Assembly (NCBI RefSeq): GCF_001612615.1
Contig: NZ_BDAU01000002.1
Span: forward strand, 62,001-126,000
Direction of reading: 5' to 3'
Source of the DNA: Nocardia amikacinitolerans NBRC 108937
Lineage (GTDB): Bacteria > Actinomycetota > Actinomycetes > Mycobacteriales > Mycobacteriaceae
DNA length: 64,000 nucleotides
The notes under the pieces were generated by a model. The model was not told the origin of the DNA. It did no database searches and saw only the letters and a list, made by a program, of their open reading frames with translations. Of the stretch, positions 10,898-20,385 are shown piece after piece (within the stretch, counting starts at the first letter, position 1; each line of letters opens with the position of its first letter). The translations under genes and the position numbers were made by a program.

Positions 10898-11788
10898 ATG
10901 CTCGTACGAGTACAGAACCCGGCTGGCACGAATGCCGAACGGGCGCTGATCGATTGGCTGCGCACCTGGAAGGACCCGGCCAGCCCGCACGGCGTCGCCA
11001 CCATCAATTGCAGCCTGTTCCACAAGGACCGGCTGCATCAGTTCGACGCCGTCGTCTGGACGCCGACGAGCTGCGTGGTGATCGAGGCCGAAGCGCTCGT
11101 CGCCCGCCAGGACGGCGTGCTCGAGATCCCGCTCAACGGACCGTGGACCATCAACGGCGAGACCGCCGCGATGGAAGGGCGCGACCGGCGCACTCCGCTG
11201 GAGAAGTCCAGGGAGCACACCTTCGCGCTGCAGGACTGGCTGTCCGCCCGCGGCCTCGGGCAGCGCGCGGTGCACGGCGTCGCGCTGGTTGTGCCGCTGC
11301 GCGGGGCCGAGCTACAGATCCAACAGGCTTGGAGCGACCCGAGTTTCGACGTCATCCTGGGCAACGACCCCGGCAGGCTGCGGCACTACTTCGACACCCT
11401 CGCCGACAGCGAGAAGCACCTGTGGACCGCCAACGACGTCGCGGTCGCCTTCCGCGGCCTCGGCATCCTGCCCTATCTGCCCGCCCCGCAGGATCTGCTC
11501 AACGAGGGCTTTCTCGGCCCCATCGACATCACCCTGTGGCACGGCGGCCCGCAGCAGGCGCAGGCCGAGGCCTACGCCGAGGAGCTCGCCCAGCTGGAGC
11601 GCGACGCGCAGAAGCCCGCCTTCGAGGCGCCGTGGTACAGCCCGTGGAAGCTCTACCCGACCGAGCGCGGCGACATCGACATGGGCCGCGCCCTGATGCG
11701 GGCGGTGCTCACGGTCGGCATGGTCGCCGCTTTCGCGTGGGTGCTGTGGTTCGTGATCACCGCGATCCTGACCTATGGACCCGGCTGA
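10898..11788 (+). CDS. NERD-domain protein with C-terminal membrane anchor
   Basis: A 296-residue protein. The first half looks like a nuclease-related domain (NERD): NAERALIDWLR, a KDRLHQFDAVVW strand, then CVVIEAEAL, and later LEKSREHTFALQDWL. NERD domains normally show D...E-x-K; here the E-x-K position reads E-A-E, so the catalytic lysine seems to be missing. A hydrophobic helix (TVGMVAAFAWVLWFVITAIL) ends the protein and should anchor it with the N-terminal part in the cytoplasm. Function is not known; membrane-bound nucleic-acid binding is possible. It stands alone between the DUF2252 and PAP2 genes. Confidence 0.7.
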   Translation: MLVRVQNPAGTNAERALIDWLRTWKDPASPHGVATINCSLFHKDRLHQFDAVVWTPTSCVVIEAEALVARQDGVLEIPLNGPWTINGETAAMEGRDRRTPLEKSREHTFALQDWLSARGLGQRAVHGVALVVPLRGAELQIQQAWSDPSFDVILGNDPGRLRHYFDTLADSEKHLWTANDVAVAFRGLGILPYLPAPQDLLNEGFLGPIDITLWHGGPQQAQAEAYAEELAQLERDAQKPAFEAPWYSPWKLYPTERGDIDMGRALMRAVLTVGMVAAFAWVLWFVITAILTYGPG

Positions 11789-11840
11789 GCCGAGCTCATC
11801 GACCGCGGGCGGGTGATCGCACCCCCGCTATCGTCGACGG

Positions 11841-12497
11841 GTGATGGACGAACGGCGAATCTCCGGCGCGGTGCGCGCGTACACCGGCGTGCTGTGCGCG
11901 GTGATCGCCCTGACGATCCCGCTGTCGTTCCCGGCGGACGGTGGCCGCACCGATCTCGATCGGGCGGTCGAGGAACCGGTCCGCGCGACGCTGGACGGGT
12001 ATCGCGGCGTCTACCACGTCCTCGTCGTGCCGAGCAACGCCTACATCCTGCTTCCGCTGCTCTGCGCCGCGACCGCGTGGTTCGCCTATCGCCGCGAATG
12101 GTGGCGCGCCGCAACGATGTTCGTGGTTCCGGAAGTGGCCGTCGCGATCAACACCTTCGTGCTGAAACCGCTGTGGGACCGTCCGCTGCACGACTATCTG
12201 GCCTACCCCAGCGGGCACACCGTGCACTTGGTCGCGATCGCGGCCACGTTCGTCCTGCTGACGGATTCGACAGGGGCCCGGCGCACGGTCGCGGTGGTGA
12301 CCGTCGTCGCGCTCGGCGGGGTGGCGGTCGGCATGATCGGACTCGACTACCACCTCGCCACGGACGTGCTCGGCGGTGCGTCCGCGGCCGTCGCGATGGT
12401 GATCGCCCTGTGCGCGATCACCGATCCGCTCGCGCGCGCCGTCTCAGACGACGCGCGCGGGGCGGACCGCACCGCCTCCGATCAGCTCCGCTCGTAG
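11841..12497 (+). CDS. PAP2-superfamily membrane phosphatase
   Basis: A 218-residue membrane protein with about five hydrophobic segments. PAP2 motifs are partly seen: KPLWDRP (a shortened form of the K-x6-R-P motif), YPSGHTVHL (motif 2) and GLDYHLATDVLGG (motif 3 with its catalytic His and Asp but lacking the usual S-R before it). The family removes phosphate from lipid phosphates such as phosphatidate or undecaprenyl diphosphate. The altered motifs 1 and 3 make activity less certain. A GTG at 11841 and an ATG at 11844 are alternative starts. Its last 16 bases overlap the end of the converging acyl-CoA oxidase gene. Confidence 0.75.
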   Translation: MMDERRISGAVRAYTGVLCAVIALTIPLSFPADGGRTDLDRAVEEPVRATLDGYRGVYHVLVVPSNAYILLPLLCAATAWFAYRREWWRAATMFVVPEVAVAINTFVLKPLWDRPLHDYLAYPSGHTVHLVAIAATFVLLTDSTGARRTVAVVTVVALGGVAVGMIGLDYHLATDVLGGASAAVAMVIALCAITDPLARAVSDDARGADRTASDQLRS

Positions 12498-14437
12498 ACG
12501 CTGGCGTCGTCGAGCAGCGCGGCGCGCAACATGTTCTCCGGCACGCCCATCCCCTCGACCAGCGTCAGCGCGTGCGGGCGCAGCCGGTCGACCAGCTCGT
12601 TCACGCCGCGGCGGACCGCTTTCGCCCGCTCCACCGACATGAACCGGTGCATGATGAACCAGGCCGAGTTCTCCTCGAGCATGGTGTAGACGAACAGATC
12701 GCACACCAGGTCGGCGAGCGCCTTGGCCTCCGGATCCTCGATGTCGCCGATGCCTTCGATGAAGGCCTCCAGCACCAGCCGGTCGATGTGCGCGGTGCCC
12801 GCGGCCAGGATGTGGTCCTGGGCATTGTTGAACGCCTCGAAGGGACCGGTCTCCTCCGCCCGCGCGCGCAGCCGGTGCGCGGCGGTGCGCACCAGGTAGT
12901 CCTCGCGGTCGGCGAACAGCTGCAGCTGCACCGCGCGCCGGGACAGATCGCCCTCGTCCACGCCGTCGTCGCCGCGGTCGCGCAGCGTCTGGATCAGCTG
13001 GCGCACGCCGGAACGCTTGCGCACCACGTCGCCCGCCATGGTGGCCGCGAAGCGCACCCAGCCGAGCGCGTCCAGATCCCGGATCTCGTCCGCGTAGGCG
13101 GTCAGCAGTTCCTTAGCGACCAACTGAGTGAGGACTATGTTGTCACCCTCGAAGGTAGTGAATACGTCGGTGTCGCCCTTCAGCGTCACCAGGCGGTTCT
13201 CGGTGAGATACCCCGCACCGCCGCAGGCTTCGCGGCACTCCTGGATGGCGCGGGTGGCGTGCCTGGTCTGGGCGACCTTGAGGCCCGCGGCGCGCTTCTC
13301 CAGCGCACGCTGCGCGTTCGGCTCCAGGTCCTGACCGGTCTGCACCAAATGCATGCGGCGCACCAGGTCGTTCTGCGCGAAGGCGTAGGCGTAGGACTTC
13401 GCGAGCAGCGGCAGCAGCCTGCGCTGGTGACTGCGGTAGTCCAGCAGCACCGTCTCCTCGCCGGTGTCCGGATCGGAGAACTGCCTGCGCTTCAGGGCGT
13501 ATCGCAGCGCGATGCTCAGTGCGACCCGCGCGCCGGCGGCCGCGGCGCCGCCCACGCTGACCCGCCCGCGCACCAACGTGCCGAGGGTGGTGAAGAAGCG
13601 GCGGCTCGGGTTCTCGATCTCCGAGCTGTAGGTGCCGTCGGGCGCGACGTCGGCGTAGCGGTTGAGCAGGTTCTCGCGCGGGACGCGGACGTGGTCGAAG
13701 ACGATGCGGCCGTTGTCGACACCGAGCAGACCGCCTTTGAGGCCGTCGTCGGAGGTGGTGACGCCGGGCAGGTCGGCTCCCTGCTCGTCGCGGATCGGCA
13801 CCAGCAGGCAGTGCACGCCCTGGTTCTCCCCGTTGGTGATGAGCTGGGCGAAGACCGCGGCCATCCGAGCGTGCTCGGCGGCGCCGCCGATGTAGTCCTT
13901 GCGCGCCGAGGGTGTCGGACTGTGCACCACGAATTCCTGGGTGTCGGGATCGTAGGTGGCGGTGGTCTCGATGTTGGCGACGTCGCTGCCGTGCCCTGAC
14001 TCGGTCATCGCGAAGCAGCCGAGCAGGTCGAGCGAGATCAGCCTGCGGATGTAGTCGCGGTGGCGTTCGGTGCCGAGATTCTCGACCGCGCCGCCGAACA
14101 GGCCCCACTGCACGCCCGCCTTCACCCACAGCGAGAGGTCGGCGTAGGCGAGCATCTCCAACCCGGTGACGGCCGCGCCCGGTTCGCTGGTTCCGCCGTT
14201 CTCCCTGCGGAATCCGCGCTCGGCGTAGCCAAGGGTCGCGATGACCCGCATCTGGTCGAGCACGCGGGCGCGCGCCGCCTTGTAGTCGAGGTAGGGATCG
14301 CCGGTGAATTCCTGTCCGGCCAGTTGGGTTCGGGCCTCCTCGCGGACGGAACCCCACGGTCCGTCGAGTGCCGCACGAAGGTGTCCTGCCGTCGTAGAGC
14401 TGCTGCCGGTTGCCATGACTTCGACCATAGTCGCCAC
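12482..14437 (-). CDS. Acyl-CoA oxidase-like acyl-CoA dehydrogenase
   Basis: A flavoprotein of about 651 residues, longer than ordinary acyl-CoA dehydrogenases and like the acyl-CoA oxidase branch. It has the FAD-contact region CFAMTESGHGSDVANIETTA, the middle beta domain, RQFSDP and, near residue 430, FTTFEGDNIVLTQLVA with the catalytic glutamate. An ACOX-type C-terminal helical domain follows. It should introduce the 2,3-double bond into an acyl-CoA, from a fatty acid or a steroid side chain. Starts at GTG 14437 or ATG 14428/14416 are all possible. It is divergent from a TetR gene with twin operators in the 65-bp gap, so that repressor probably controls it. Confidence 0.85.
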   Translation of the reverse strand: MATMVEVMATGSSSTTAGHLRAALDGPWGSVREEARTQLAGQEFTGDPYLDYKAARARVLDQMRVIATLGYAERGFRRENGGTSEPGAAVTGLEMLAYADLSLWVKAGVQWGLFGGAVENLGTERHRDYIRRLISLDLLGCFAMTESGHGSDVANIETTATYDPDTQEFVVHSPTPSARKDYIGGAAEHARMAAVFAQLITNGENQGVHCLLVPIRDEQGADLPGVTTSDDGLKGGLLGVDNGRIVFDHVRVPRENLLNRYADVAPDGTYSSEIENPSRRFFTTLGTLVRGRVSVGGAAAAGARVALSIALRYALKRRQFSDPDTGEETVLLDYRSHQRRLLPLLAKSYAYAFAQNDLVRRMHLVQTGQDLEPNAQRALEKRAAGLKVAQTRHATRAIQECREACGGAGYLTENRLVTLKGDTDVFTTFEGDNIVLTQLVAKELLTAYADEIRDLDALGWVRFAATMAGDVVRKRSGVRQLIQTLRDRGDDGVDEGDLSRRAVQLQLFADREDYLVRTAAHRLRARAEETGPFEAFNNAQDHILAAGTAHIDRLVLEAFIEGIGDIEDPEAKALADLVCDLFVYTMLEENSAWFIMHRFMSVERAKAVRRGVNELVDRLRPHALTLVEGMGVPENMLRAALLDDASVYERS

Positions 14438-14474
14438 GTACCACCCGGTCTCGAGCCAAAACTCTTGCCCTCGA

Positions 14475-14510
14475 TTGAACGGCCGTTTAATATACTGAAC
14501 ATGTGTTCAA
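14475..14510. promoter_or_regulatory. Twin palindromic operators, probably for the TetR regulator
   Basis: Two copies of the same palindrome lie in the gap between the acyl-CoA oxidase-like gene and the TetR gene. The first is TTGAACGGCCGTTTAA at 14475-14490, the second CTGAACATGTGTTCAA at 14495-14510. Both fit TGAAC-N4-GTTyAA, and they are exactly 20 bp apart, two helical turns, so two dimers could bind one face. The second copy covers the TetR GTG start codon at 14503. Confidence 0.75.
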
Positions 14511-15159
14511 GCAACAGCCCGTATCGCAAGGATCCGCCGCTGATCTGACCACCGCGGCCCGTATCAGAGACGCCGCGATCGAAGTCTTCGGCGAGCAGGG
14601 ATTCCAGGTGGGAGTCCGCGCCATCGCCGCGGCGGCAGGCGTCTCCCCCGGTCTCGTCAATCATCACTTCGGTTCCAAGAACGGCCTGCGCGCCGCATGC
14701 GACGACCGGGTGCTGGAACTGATCAGAGACGAGAAGGTCAAGGCCGTCACGGCGCCGAATGCCGCATCCGGCATGCTCGCCGCCTTGGCCGAGATCGAGT
14801 TGTACGGACCGCTCGTCGCCTACATGGTGCGCAGCCTGCAAGCGGGTGGACCGATGGCCGAGTCGCTGTTCGAGCACATGGTCGCCGACGCCGAGGTCTA
14901 CATGCGGCAGGGGGTCGACGCGGGAACCATCAAGCCGAGTCGCGATCACAAGGCCCGCGCCCGCTACCTGATGACGCTCAATATCGGCGCCGTCCTGCTG
15001 TGGGTCCAATTGCACTACCGCGACGGCGAGAAGATCGACTTCCGCAAGGCGATCCGCGCCATCACCGAAGAACTCACCCCACCGGCCCTCGAGCTCTACA
15101 CCCAGGGCCTGCTCACCGACACCACCCTGATGGACACTGTCATTAAGGAGCACAGATGA
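14503..15159 (+). CDS. TetR-family repressor of an adjacent ABC exporter
   Basis: A 218-residue TetR-type regulator. The N-terminal helix-turn-helix is clear: [15 protein letters not shown], then [22 protein letters not shown]. The remainder is a helical ligand-binding domain, with a tail similar to TetR_C proteins next to ABC-2 drug exporters ([14 protein letters not shown]). The start is a GTG at 14503, inside the second operator copy. The stop overlaps the next ATG (ATGA), so the regulator is translated with the ATPase and permease. It probably represses its own operon, and perhaps the divergent oxidase, until a drug-like or lipid ligand binds. Confidence 0.9.
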   Translation: MFKQQPVSQGSAADLTTAARIRDAAIEVFGEQGFQVGVRAIAAAAGVSPGLVNHHFGSKNGLRAACDDRVLELIRDEKVKAVTAPNAASGMLAALAEIELYGPLVAYMVRSLQAGGPMAESLFEHMVADAEVYMRQGVDAGTIKPSRDHKARARYLMTLNIGAVLLWVQLHYRDGEKIDFRKAIRAITEELTPPALELYTQGLLTDTTLMDTVIKEHR

Positions 15160-16088
15160 CCCAGGTCATCGAAATCGAAGATCTGCGAAAGACCTTCGGA
15201 CACGTCACCGCCCTGGACGGGCTGAACCTCGCGGTCGGCGAGGGCGAAATCCACGGCTTTCTCGGCCCCAACGGCGCGGGCAAATCCACCACCATCCGGG
15301 TTCTGCTCGGCATCCTGCGCGCCACCTCCGGCCGCGTCCGGCTGTTCGATCGCGACCCGTGGACCGACGCGGTCGCCCTGCACCGCGAATTGGCTTACGT
15401 ACCAGGCGATGTCACGCTGTGGCCGTCGCTGTCCGGCGGCGAGACCATCGACCTGCTTGCCAGGATGCGCGGCGGTATCAACGCCGAACGCCGCGCCGAG
15501 CTGATCGAACGCTTCGACCTGGACCCCCGCAAGAAGGCGCGCACCTACTCCAGGGGCAACCGGCAGAAGGTCGCGCTGATCTCCGCGCTCGCCTCCGACG
15601 TGCGGCTGCTGCTGCTCGACGAGCCGACCTCCGGTCTGGATCCGTTGATGGAACAGGTGTTTCGCGAGTGCGTGCACGAAGCACAGCAGCGCGGTGCGAC
15701 GGTGCTGTTGTCCAGCCACATCCTGTCCGAGGTCGAGGTGCTGTGCGACCGGGTGACCATCATCCGGGCGGGCCGGACCGTGGAGAGCGGTTCGCTGGCC
15801 GAGCTGCGCCACCTCTCGCATACCGCCATCACCGCCGAATTGCTCGGCGACCCAGGCGATCTCAGCAAGATCGCGGGTGTCGAGGACATCGAGCGCGACG
15901 GGTCGACGTTGCGCTGCCAGGTGGACAGCGAGCACCTCGGCGAACTGATCCGGGTGCTCGGCGACGCGGGCGTGCGCAGCCTCACCAGTGCGCCGCCCAC
16001 CCTCGAGGAACTGTTCATGCGGCACTACCACGTCGACGGCAAGGACTCCGAGGCCGCGGCGAAGCTCGGGGAGAAGGTGCGGTCATGA
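15156..16088 (+). CDS. ABC transporter ATP-binding protein (drug/polyketide export type)
   Basis: A 310-residue ATPase. Walker A is GPNGAGKST (about 40), the signature region reads [12 protein letters not shown] rather than the canonical LSGGQ, Walker B is [12 protein letters not shown] (about 155) and the switch histidine lies in LLSSHILSE. The variant YSRGNRQK signature is typical of ABC-2 exporter ATPases such as BcrA/DrrA relatives. A C-terminal extension of about 90 residues is also typical. It overlaps both neighbours by ATGA, giving a tight TetR-ATPase-permease operon. It should power the following permease at the membrane. Confidence 0.92.
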   Translation: MTQVIEIEDLRKTFGHVTALDGLNLAVGEGEIHGFLGPNGAGKSTTIRVLLGILRATSGRVRLFDRDPWTDAVALHRELAYVPGDVTLWPSLSGGETIDLLARMRGGINAERRAELIERFDLDPRKKARTYSRGNRQKVALISALASDVRLLLLDEPTSGLDPLMEQVFRECVHEAQQRGATVLLSSHILSEVEVLCDRVTIIRAGRTVESGSLAELRHLSHTAITAELLGDPGDLSKIAGVEDIERDGSTLRCQVDSEHLGELIRVLGDAGVRSLTSAPPTLEELFMRHYHVDGKDSEAAAKLGEKVRS

Positions 16089-17767
16089 CAGCATCGCGAA
16101 GCGATTCGTTGAGGGGTGGCGGTCGGGCGACGGGTGGGCCCGCTGCCGCCCACCGGGTCCCTGCCGCAACGCTTTTCGGTGAATCCGCCGATTTCGCGGG
16201 TACCGGACAGCTGCTGCGCCTGTTCCTGCGCCGTGACCGAATCGTGCTGCCGCTGTGGTCGCTGCTGATCGGGTTGATGCCCGCCTTCCAGGTGGTGAGC
16301 ATCAAGGATCTGTACACCACCCAGGCCCAGATCGACGATTTCGCGCGGACCACCGCGGACAGTCCGGCGCTGATCGCCATGTACGGGCCGGTGTTCAGCA
16401 CCGAGCTGGGCTCGATCGGCACCTGGAAGGCCGGGGCGATGTACACGATGATCGCGATCGCGACCATCCTGACCGTCATCCGGCACACCAGGGTCGAGGA
16501 GGAGACCGGCCGCGCGGAGCTGGTCGGCGCCACCAGCATCGGCCGCTTCGCCGGACTGACCGCGGCGCTGATCATGACCTTCGGCGGCGCGCTCGTCGCC
16601 GGAATCGCCTGCGCCGCTTCGCTGTACGCGACGGATCTGCCCGCGGCGGGTTCGCTGGCATTCGGCGCGGCGCTGGCCGCCTCCGGCATCGTGTGGGGCG
16701 CCATCGCGGCGGTCGCCGCTCAGGTCAGCGCCGGCGCGCGGGTCGCACGAGGCGTGGCGTTCGCGGCGCTCGGCGCGGCGTTCGCGCTGCGCGCGGTCGG
16801 CGACGCGGGCAACGGCGTGCTGTCCTGGCTCTCCCCGATCGGCTGGTCCCTGCAGATCCGGCCCTACGCCGACGAGCGCTGGTGGGTGCTGCTGCCGCTG
16901 GCCACGGTCGCCGTCCTGGCGACGGGCGCCGCCTACGCCCTGCTCGCCTCACGCGACACCGGGTCGGGCCTGCTCGCCGAGCGTCCGGGTCCGGCCGCCG
17001 CCGCGCCGGGATTCGCCGGGCCGGTCGCGCTGGCCTGGCGGCTACAACGCGGCACGCTGCTGGCCTGGACCGTGGGTTTCGGCCTCTACGGACTGCTGAT
17101 CGGCGGCGCGGTGAACAGCGTCGGCGACATGCTCGACGACAGCGGCACCATCACCGATCTGGTCACCCGCATGGGTGGTTCGGAGAGCCTGGAGGAGTCG
17201 TTCATCGCCTACGCGATCACCATGCTGGCCGCGGCGGCGGGCGCCTATTCGATCTCGGCGGCGCTGCGCTTACACGACGAGGAGTCCAGTCAACGGGCCG
17301 AGGCCACGTTGGCGGCCGCCGTTGGCCGGACACGATACGCGTTGAGCCACATCGGTTTCGCGCTCGCCGGACCCGCGATCGCCCTGCTCACCGCCGGGCT
17401 CGCGATCGGCGTCGTCTACGGTCTCAGCACCGGCGAGCTCGGCGAGAAGCTGCCGGAGTCGCTGGCCGCCGCAGCGGTGCAGGCGCCCGCGGTGTGGGTC
17501 GTCACCGGCATCACGATCGCGATCTTCGGGCTCGCGCCGCGCTACACGCCGGTCGCCTGGGGCGTGCTCAGCGGGATGATCGTGATCTTCTTCGTCGGCT
17601 CGCTGGACGGTCTGCCGCAGTGGGTGGTCGACCTGGTGCCGTTCGTGCACCCGCCGAAGCTGCCGGGCGCTGCCTTCGAGGCGACGCCGATCCTGTGGCT
17701 GCTCGGCATCGCCGCGGCCCTGCTCGCCGTCGGCGTCGCGGCCTACCGCCGCCGCGACCTGCGCTGA
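16085..17767 (+). CDS. ABC-2 type exporter permease, two-module (polyketide antibiotic type)
   Basis: A 560-residue membrane protein, starting at the ATG at 16085 that overlaps the ATPase stop. It has roughly twelve hydrophobic segments arranged as two similar six-helix halves. Each half opens with an [14 protein letters not shown] or [15 protein letters not shown] basic/aromatic segment. The central part contains [15 protein letters not shown] and the matching [25 protein letters not shown] in the second half, a repeat seen in exporters of polyketide ionophores and similar antibiotics. Substrate unknown. It is the last gene of the operon and is followed by a strong terminator. Confidence 0.88.
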   Translation: MTASRSDSLRGGGRATGGPAAAHRVPAATLFGESADFAGTGQLLRLFLRRDRIVLPLWSLLIGLMPAFQVVSIKDLYTTQAQIDDFARTTADSPALIAMYGPVFSTELGSIGTWKAGAMYTMIAIATILTVIRHTRVEEETGRAELVGATSIGRFAGLTAALIMTFGGALVAGIACAASLYATDLPAAGSLAFGAALAASGIVWGAIAAVAAQVSAGARVARGVAFAALGAAFALRAVGDAGNGVLSWLSPIGWSLQIRPYADERWWVLLPLATVAVLATGAAYALLASRDTGSGLLAERPGPAAAAPGFAGPVALAWRLQRGTLLAWTVGFGLYGLLIGGAVNSVGDMLDDSGTITDLVTRMGGSESLEESFIAYAITMLAAAAGAYSISAALRLHDEESSQRAEATLAAAVGRTRYALSHIGFALAGPAIALLTAGLAIGVVYGLSTGELGEKLPESLAAAAVQAPAVWVVTGITIAIFGLAPRYTPVAWGVLSGMIVIFFVGSLDGLPQWVVDLVPFVHPPKLPGAAFEATPILWLLGIAAALLAVGVAAYRRRDLR

Positions 17768-17776
17768 GCCTCCCTC

Positions 17777-17808
17777 CGCGCCGCCGCTCACTCCCGAGCG
17801 GCGGCGCG
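17777..17808. terminator. Strong bidirectional terminator
   Basis: CGCGCCGCCGCTC (17777-17789) pairs perfectly with GAGCGGCGGCGCG (17796-17808) around a six-base loop. It lies between the converging permease and LLM oxidoreductase genes and can stop transcription from both. Confidence 0.85.
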
Positions 17809-17816
17809 TGGCGGCT

Positions 17817-18689
17817 CTAGCGCCGGTCGGTCTCCATTCCCAGCTTGCCCGCGAGCCGCTCGAGATAGGCGCGGACTTCTTCCGCGTCGCGGTCCGGGAG
17901 ACCGAAAACCGCTTCGGTGACACCGAGTTCGGCCCACCGCGCCAATTGCGCCGCGTCGTGCCGCCCGGCCAACGCGATGATCTGCGGGGTCTCGGTGCGC
18001 CCGTGTTCCCGCCAGATCCGGTGCAGCAGTTCGATCTTCTCGCCGAGACCCTCTTCGGTGGGCGTGGTGATCCATCCGTCGGCGTTCTTGGCCAGCCAGG
18101 TGAACGACTTCTCCCCGCCCGCCGCGCCGAGCAGCACCGGGATGCGCTTCTGCGTCGGCTTCGGCCACGACCAGCTCGGGCCGAAGTTCACGAACTCACC
18201 GGAGAAGCTGGCCTCCTCCTCGCTCCAGATCGCGCGCATCGCGTCCAGGTGTTCGCGCAGCACCGTGCGCCGCTTGTTGGCGGGCACCCCGTGGTGGGCG
18301 AGTTCGTCGGTGTTCCAACCGAATCCGACCCCGAGACTGACTCGGCCGCCGGACAGGTGATCCAGCGAGGCGATGGCCTTGGCCAGGGTGATCGGGTGGT
18401 GTTCGGCGGGCAGCGCGACAGCGGTCGAGAGGGTGATCCGCTCGGTAACCGCCGCGGCGGTCCCCAAGGCAACCCACGGATCGAGGGTGCGCAGGTAGCG
18501 GTCGTCGGGCAGGCTCGCGTCGCCGGTGCGCGGATGCGCGGCCGCGCGCACCACCGGAATATGGGTGTGCTCGGGCACATAGAACGAGTCGAACCCCGCC
18601 CGTTCGGCCGCCGCCGCGGCGTCGGCGGGCGTAATGCCCCGGTCACTGGTGAACAACACGATCCCGTACCGCACCGCACGCACTCCCAT
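17817..18689 (-). CDS. LLM-class (F420-type) oxidoreductase
   Basis: A 290-residue TIM-barrel protein of the luciferase-like family. Visible signatures are FDSFYVPEHTHIP, HPITLAKAIASLDHLSGGRVSLGVGFGWNTDEL and FVNFGPSWSWPKPTQKRIPVLLG, typical of mycobacterial and nocardial F420-dependent LLM enzymes. It should carry out hydride transfer with F420H2 or FMN; the substrate is unknown. A KstR-type palindrome lies 10 bp upstream of the ATG, so membership in the cholesterol regulon is likely and a steroid-related substrate can be suspected. Later starts (GTG at about 18683) would also fit. Converges with the ABC operon across a terminator. Confidence 0.88.
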   Translation of the reverse strand: MGVRAVRYGIVLFTSDRGITPADAAAAAERAGFDSFYVPEHTHIPVVRAAAHPRTGDASLPDDRYLRTLDPWVALGTAAAVTERITLSTAVALPAEHHPITLAKAIASLDHLSGGRVSLGVGFGWNTDELAHHGVPANKRRTVLREHLDAMRAIWSEEEASFSGEFVNFGPSWSWPKPTQKRIPVLLGAAGGEKSFTWLAKNADGWITTPTEEGLGEKIELLHRIWREHGRTETPQIIALAGRHDAAQLARWAELGVTEAVFGLPDRDAEEVRAYLERLAGKLGMETDRR

Positions 18690-18699
18690 CGCCAGAAAT

Positions 18700-18713
18700 T
18701 AGAACAAGTTCTA
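18700..18713. promoter_or_regulatory. KstR-type operator
   Basis: TAGAACAAGTTCTA is a perfect 14-bp palindrome and fits the published KstR core TnnAACnnGTTnnA at every fixed position. KstR is the TetR repressor of cholesterol-degradation genes in mycobacteria and rhodococci. It lies 10 bp from the LLM gene start and about 97 bp from the divergent ThrE-like start, favouring control of the LLM gene. Confidence 0.8.
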
Positions 18714-18810
18714 CCACCTTTCGGCGCGGCGCACCATGGATTCCACGGGACGGACGGCGCGCTGACAGGCGCGGATGCTGGAGCGGCGCGCTACGACTAC
18801 GTTCGCGTGC

Positions 18811-20331
18811 ATGAGTCTTGACGCGCTGTCGGGAGGAGACGACACGAATCGGCGAGCCGATCACCTCGGCTGGCGCAACCGGCTGCGGCCGCGCCGCGGA
18901 CCGCATTTGCCCGGCGTCAGCCAGGCCGTCGGGCTGCTGGTGGCCGACCGGCAGGCCACCGCCGACACCATCGTCGCCGCGCCGACTCCCCTGCAACCGA
19001 TCGACCTCACCGACGACGCCAGGGTCGCCGAAGTGCTCGATCTCGCCGTCCGGGTCGGCGAGGTCGTGCTCGCCTCCGGCACCGGCGTCATGGACACCAC
19101 CAGCCAGGTGCGATTCATCGCGGCCACCTACGGCTTGGCCCGCTGCGATGTCGACGTCACCTACGACGCCATCCGCATCTGGGCCGACCGAGGGCCGCTG
19201 CTGCCGCCGGCCAGCACGATGCGCATCGTGCAGTACCGTGCGCTCGACTTCACCAGGCTCGCCGCGGTGGACCGGCTCACCCGACGTATCCGCACCCAGG
19301 TGGTGGCGCCCGAGGACGCCCGCGCGGCGCTCGACGCCATCACCTCCGCGCCGCACCCGTATCACCGCTGGACCGCGACGTTCGGCTGGTCGCTGCTGGC
19401 CGCCGCCATCGCGGCGCTGCTCGGCGCGGGTGTCGTCGTCGCCGCGCTGAGCTTCGCGACCACCGCGGCGATCGACCGCACGAACCGGGTGCTCAACCGC
19501 TACGGGCTGCCGTTCTTCTTCCAGCACATGGCGGGCGGACTCATCGCGGCGACCCCGGCGATCGTGCTCTCCACACTCGCCGAGCCACTCGACATCCGTG
19601 TCGATCCCACGCTGATCATCGCGGCGGGCATCACGGTGCTGCTCAGTGGTCTGCAGCTGGTCGGCTCGGTGCAGGACGCGATCACCGGCGCGCCGATCAC
19701 GGCGACCGCGCGCCTGCTCGAAGTGGTGATGATGACCGGCGGCATCGTCGCGGGCATCGCGCTCGCGCTGCGGCTCGGCCAGGTGGCGGGCGCGACCGTG
19801 CCGTCGATCGAGATGACTTCCGGTCGCGACATCACGAATCTGCCGGTCAAGATCGCGGCGGGCGCGGTCGCGGCGATGGCCTTCGCGCTCGCCTGTTACG
19901 CCGAGCGACGCGCGTTGGCCGCGGCCGCGTTCGGCGGCGCGGCGGGCGCGATCAGTTATCTGCTCGTGCAGCAGGCCGGGTTCGGGCCGGTGATCGCCTC
20001 CGGGGTGGCCGCCACCCTGATCGGTTTGGCCGGTGGTCTGATGGCGCGACGCGCGCTCACGCCGCCGCTCGTCGTCGCGGTCGCGGGCATCACGCCGCTG
20101 CTGCCCGGTCTCAGCGTGTATCGCGGGCTCTACGCCATGCTCAACGACGAACCGCTGCTCGGCTTCGATCAGCTGCTCGCCGCCTTCGGTATCGGTTGCG
20201 CGCTGGCCGCCGGTGTGACACTGGGCGAATGGTGCGACCGCACGCTGCGCCGCCCGCCGATCCTCAGCCGCTTCGGTTCGCTGCGCCGACCGATCGTCCG
20301 GCGCAGGCGGCGCGCGAATCCCGCACACTGA
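18811..20331 (+). CDS. Threonine/serine exporter family protein (ThrE-like)
   Basis: A protein of 506 residues from the ATG at 18811 (the frame is open 12 codons further). The N-terminal cytoplasmic part has the ThrE domain sequence VLDLAVRVGEVVLASGTGVMDTT and ending in RLDFTRLAAVDRLT-like text. It is followed by about ten hydrophobic segments, including the second ThrE-type domain (ITPLLPGLSVYRGLYAML). Corynebacterial ThrE exports threonine and serine by the proton gradient, and mycobacteria carry a homologue. The substrate here is inferred from the family. It is divergent from the LLM gene; the intervening KstR box is closer to the latter. Confidence 0.85.
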   Translation: MSLDALSGGDDTNRRADHLGWRNRLRPRRGPHLPGVSQAVGLLVADRQATADTIVAAPTPLQPIDLTDDARVAEVLDLAVRVGEVVLASGTGVMDTTSQVRFIAATYGLARCDVDVTYDAIRIWADRGPLLPPASTMRIVQYRALDFTRLAAVDRLTRRIRTQVVAPEDARAALDAITSAPHPYHRWTATFGWSLLAAAIAALLGAGVVVAALSFATTAAIDRTNRVLNRYGLPFFFQHMAGGLIAATPAIVLSTLAEPLDIRVDPTLIIAAGITVLLSGLQLVGSVQDAITGAPITATARLLEVVMMTGGIVAGIALALRLGQVAGATVPSIEMTSGRDITNLPVKIAAGAVAAMAFALACYAERRALAAAAFGGAAGAISYLLVQQAGFGPVIASGVAATLIGLAGGLMARRALTPPLVVAVAGITPLLPGLSVYRGLYAMLNDEPLLGFDQLLAAFGIGCALAAGVTLGEWCDRTLRRPPILSRFGSLRRPIVRRRRRANPAH

Positions 20332-20385
20332 TACCGTGCCGCCGCTTCGGTGCGGTGGCGGCGCCGAACCGGTATGGTCGGTCCG

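Noticed and set aside
11813..13999. Plus-strand frame of 728 codons
   Set aside because: It overlaps the PAP2 gene in another frame and then runs opposite the acyl-CoA oxidase-like gene; no recognisable domain.
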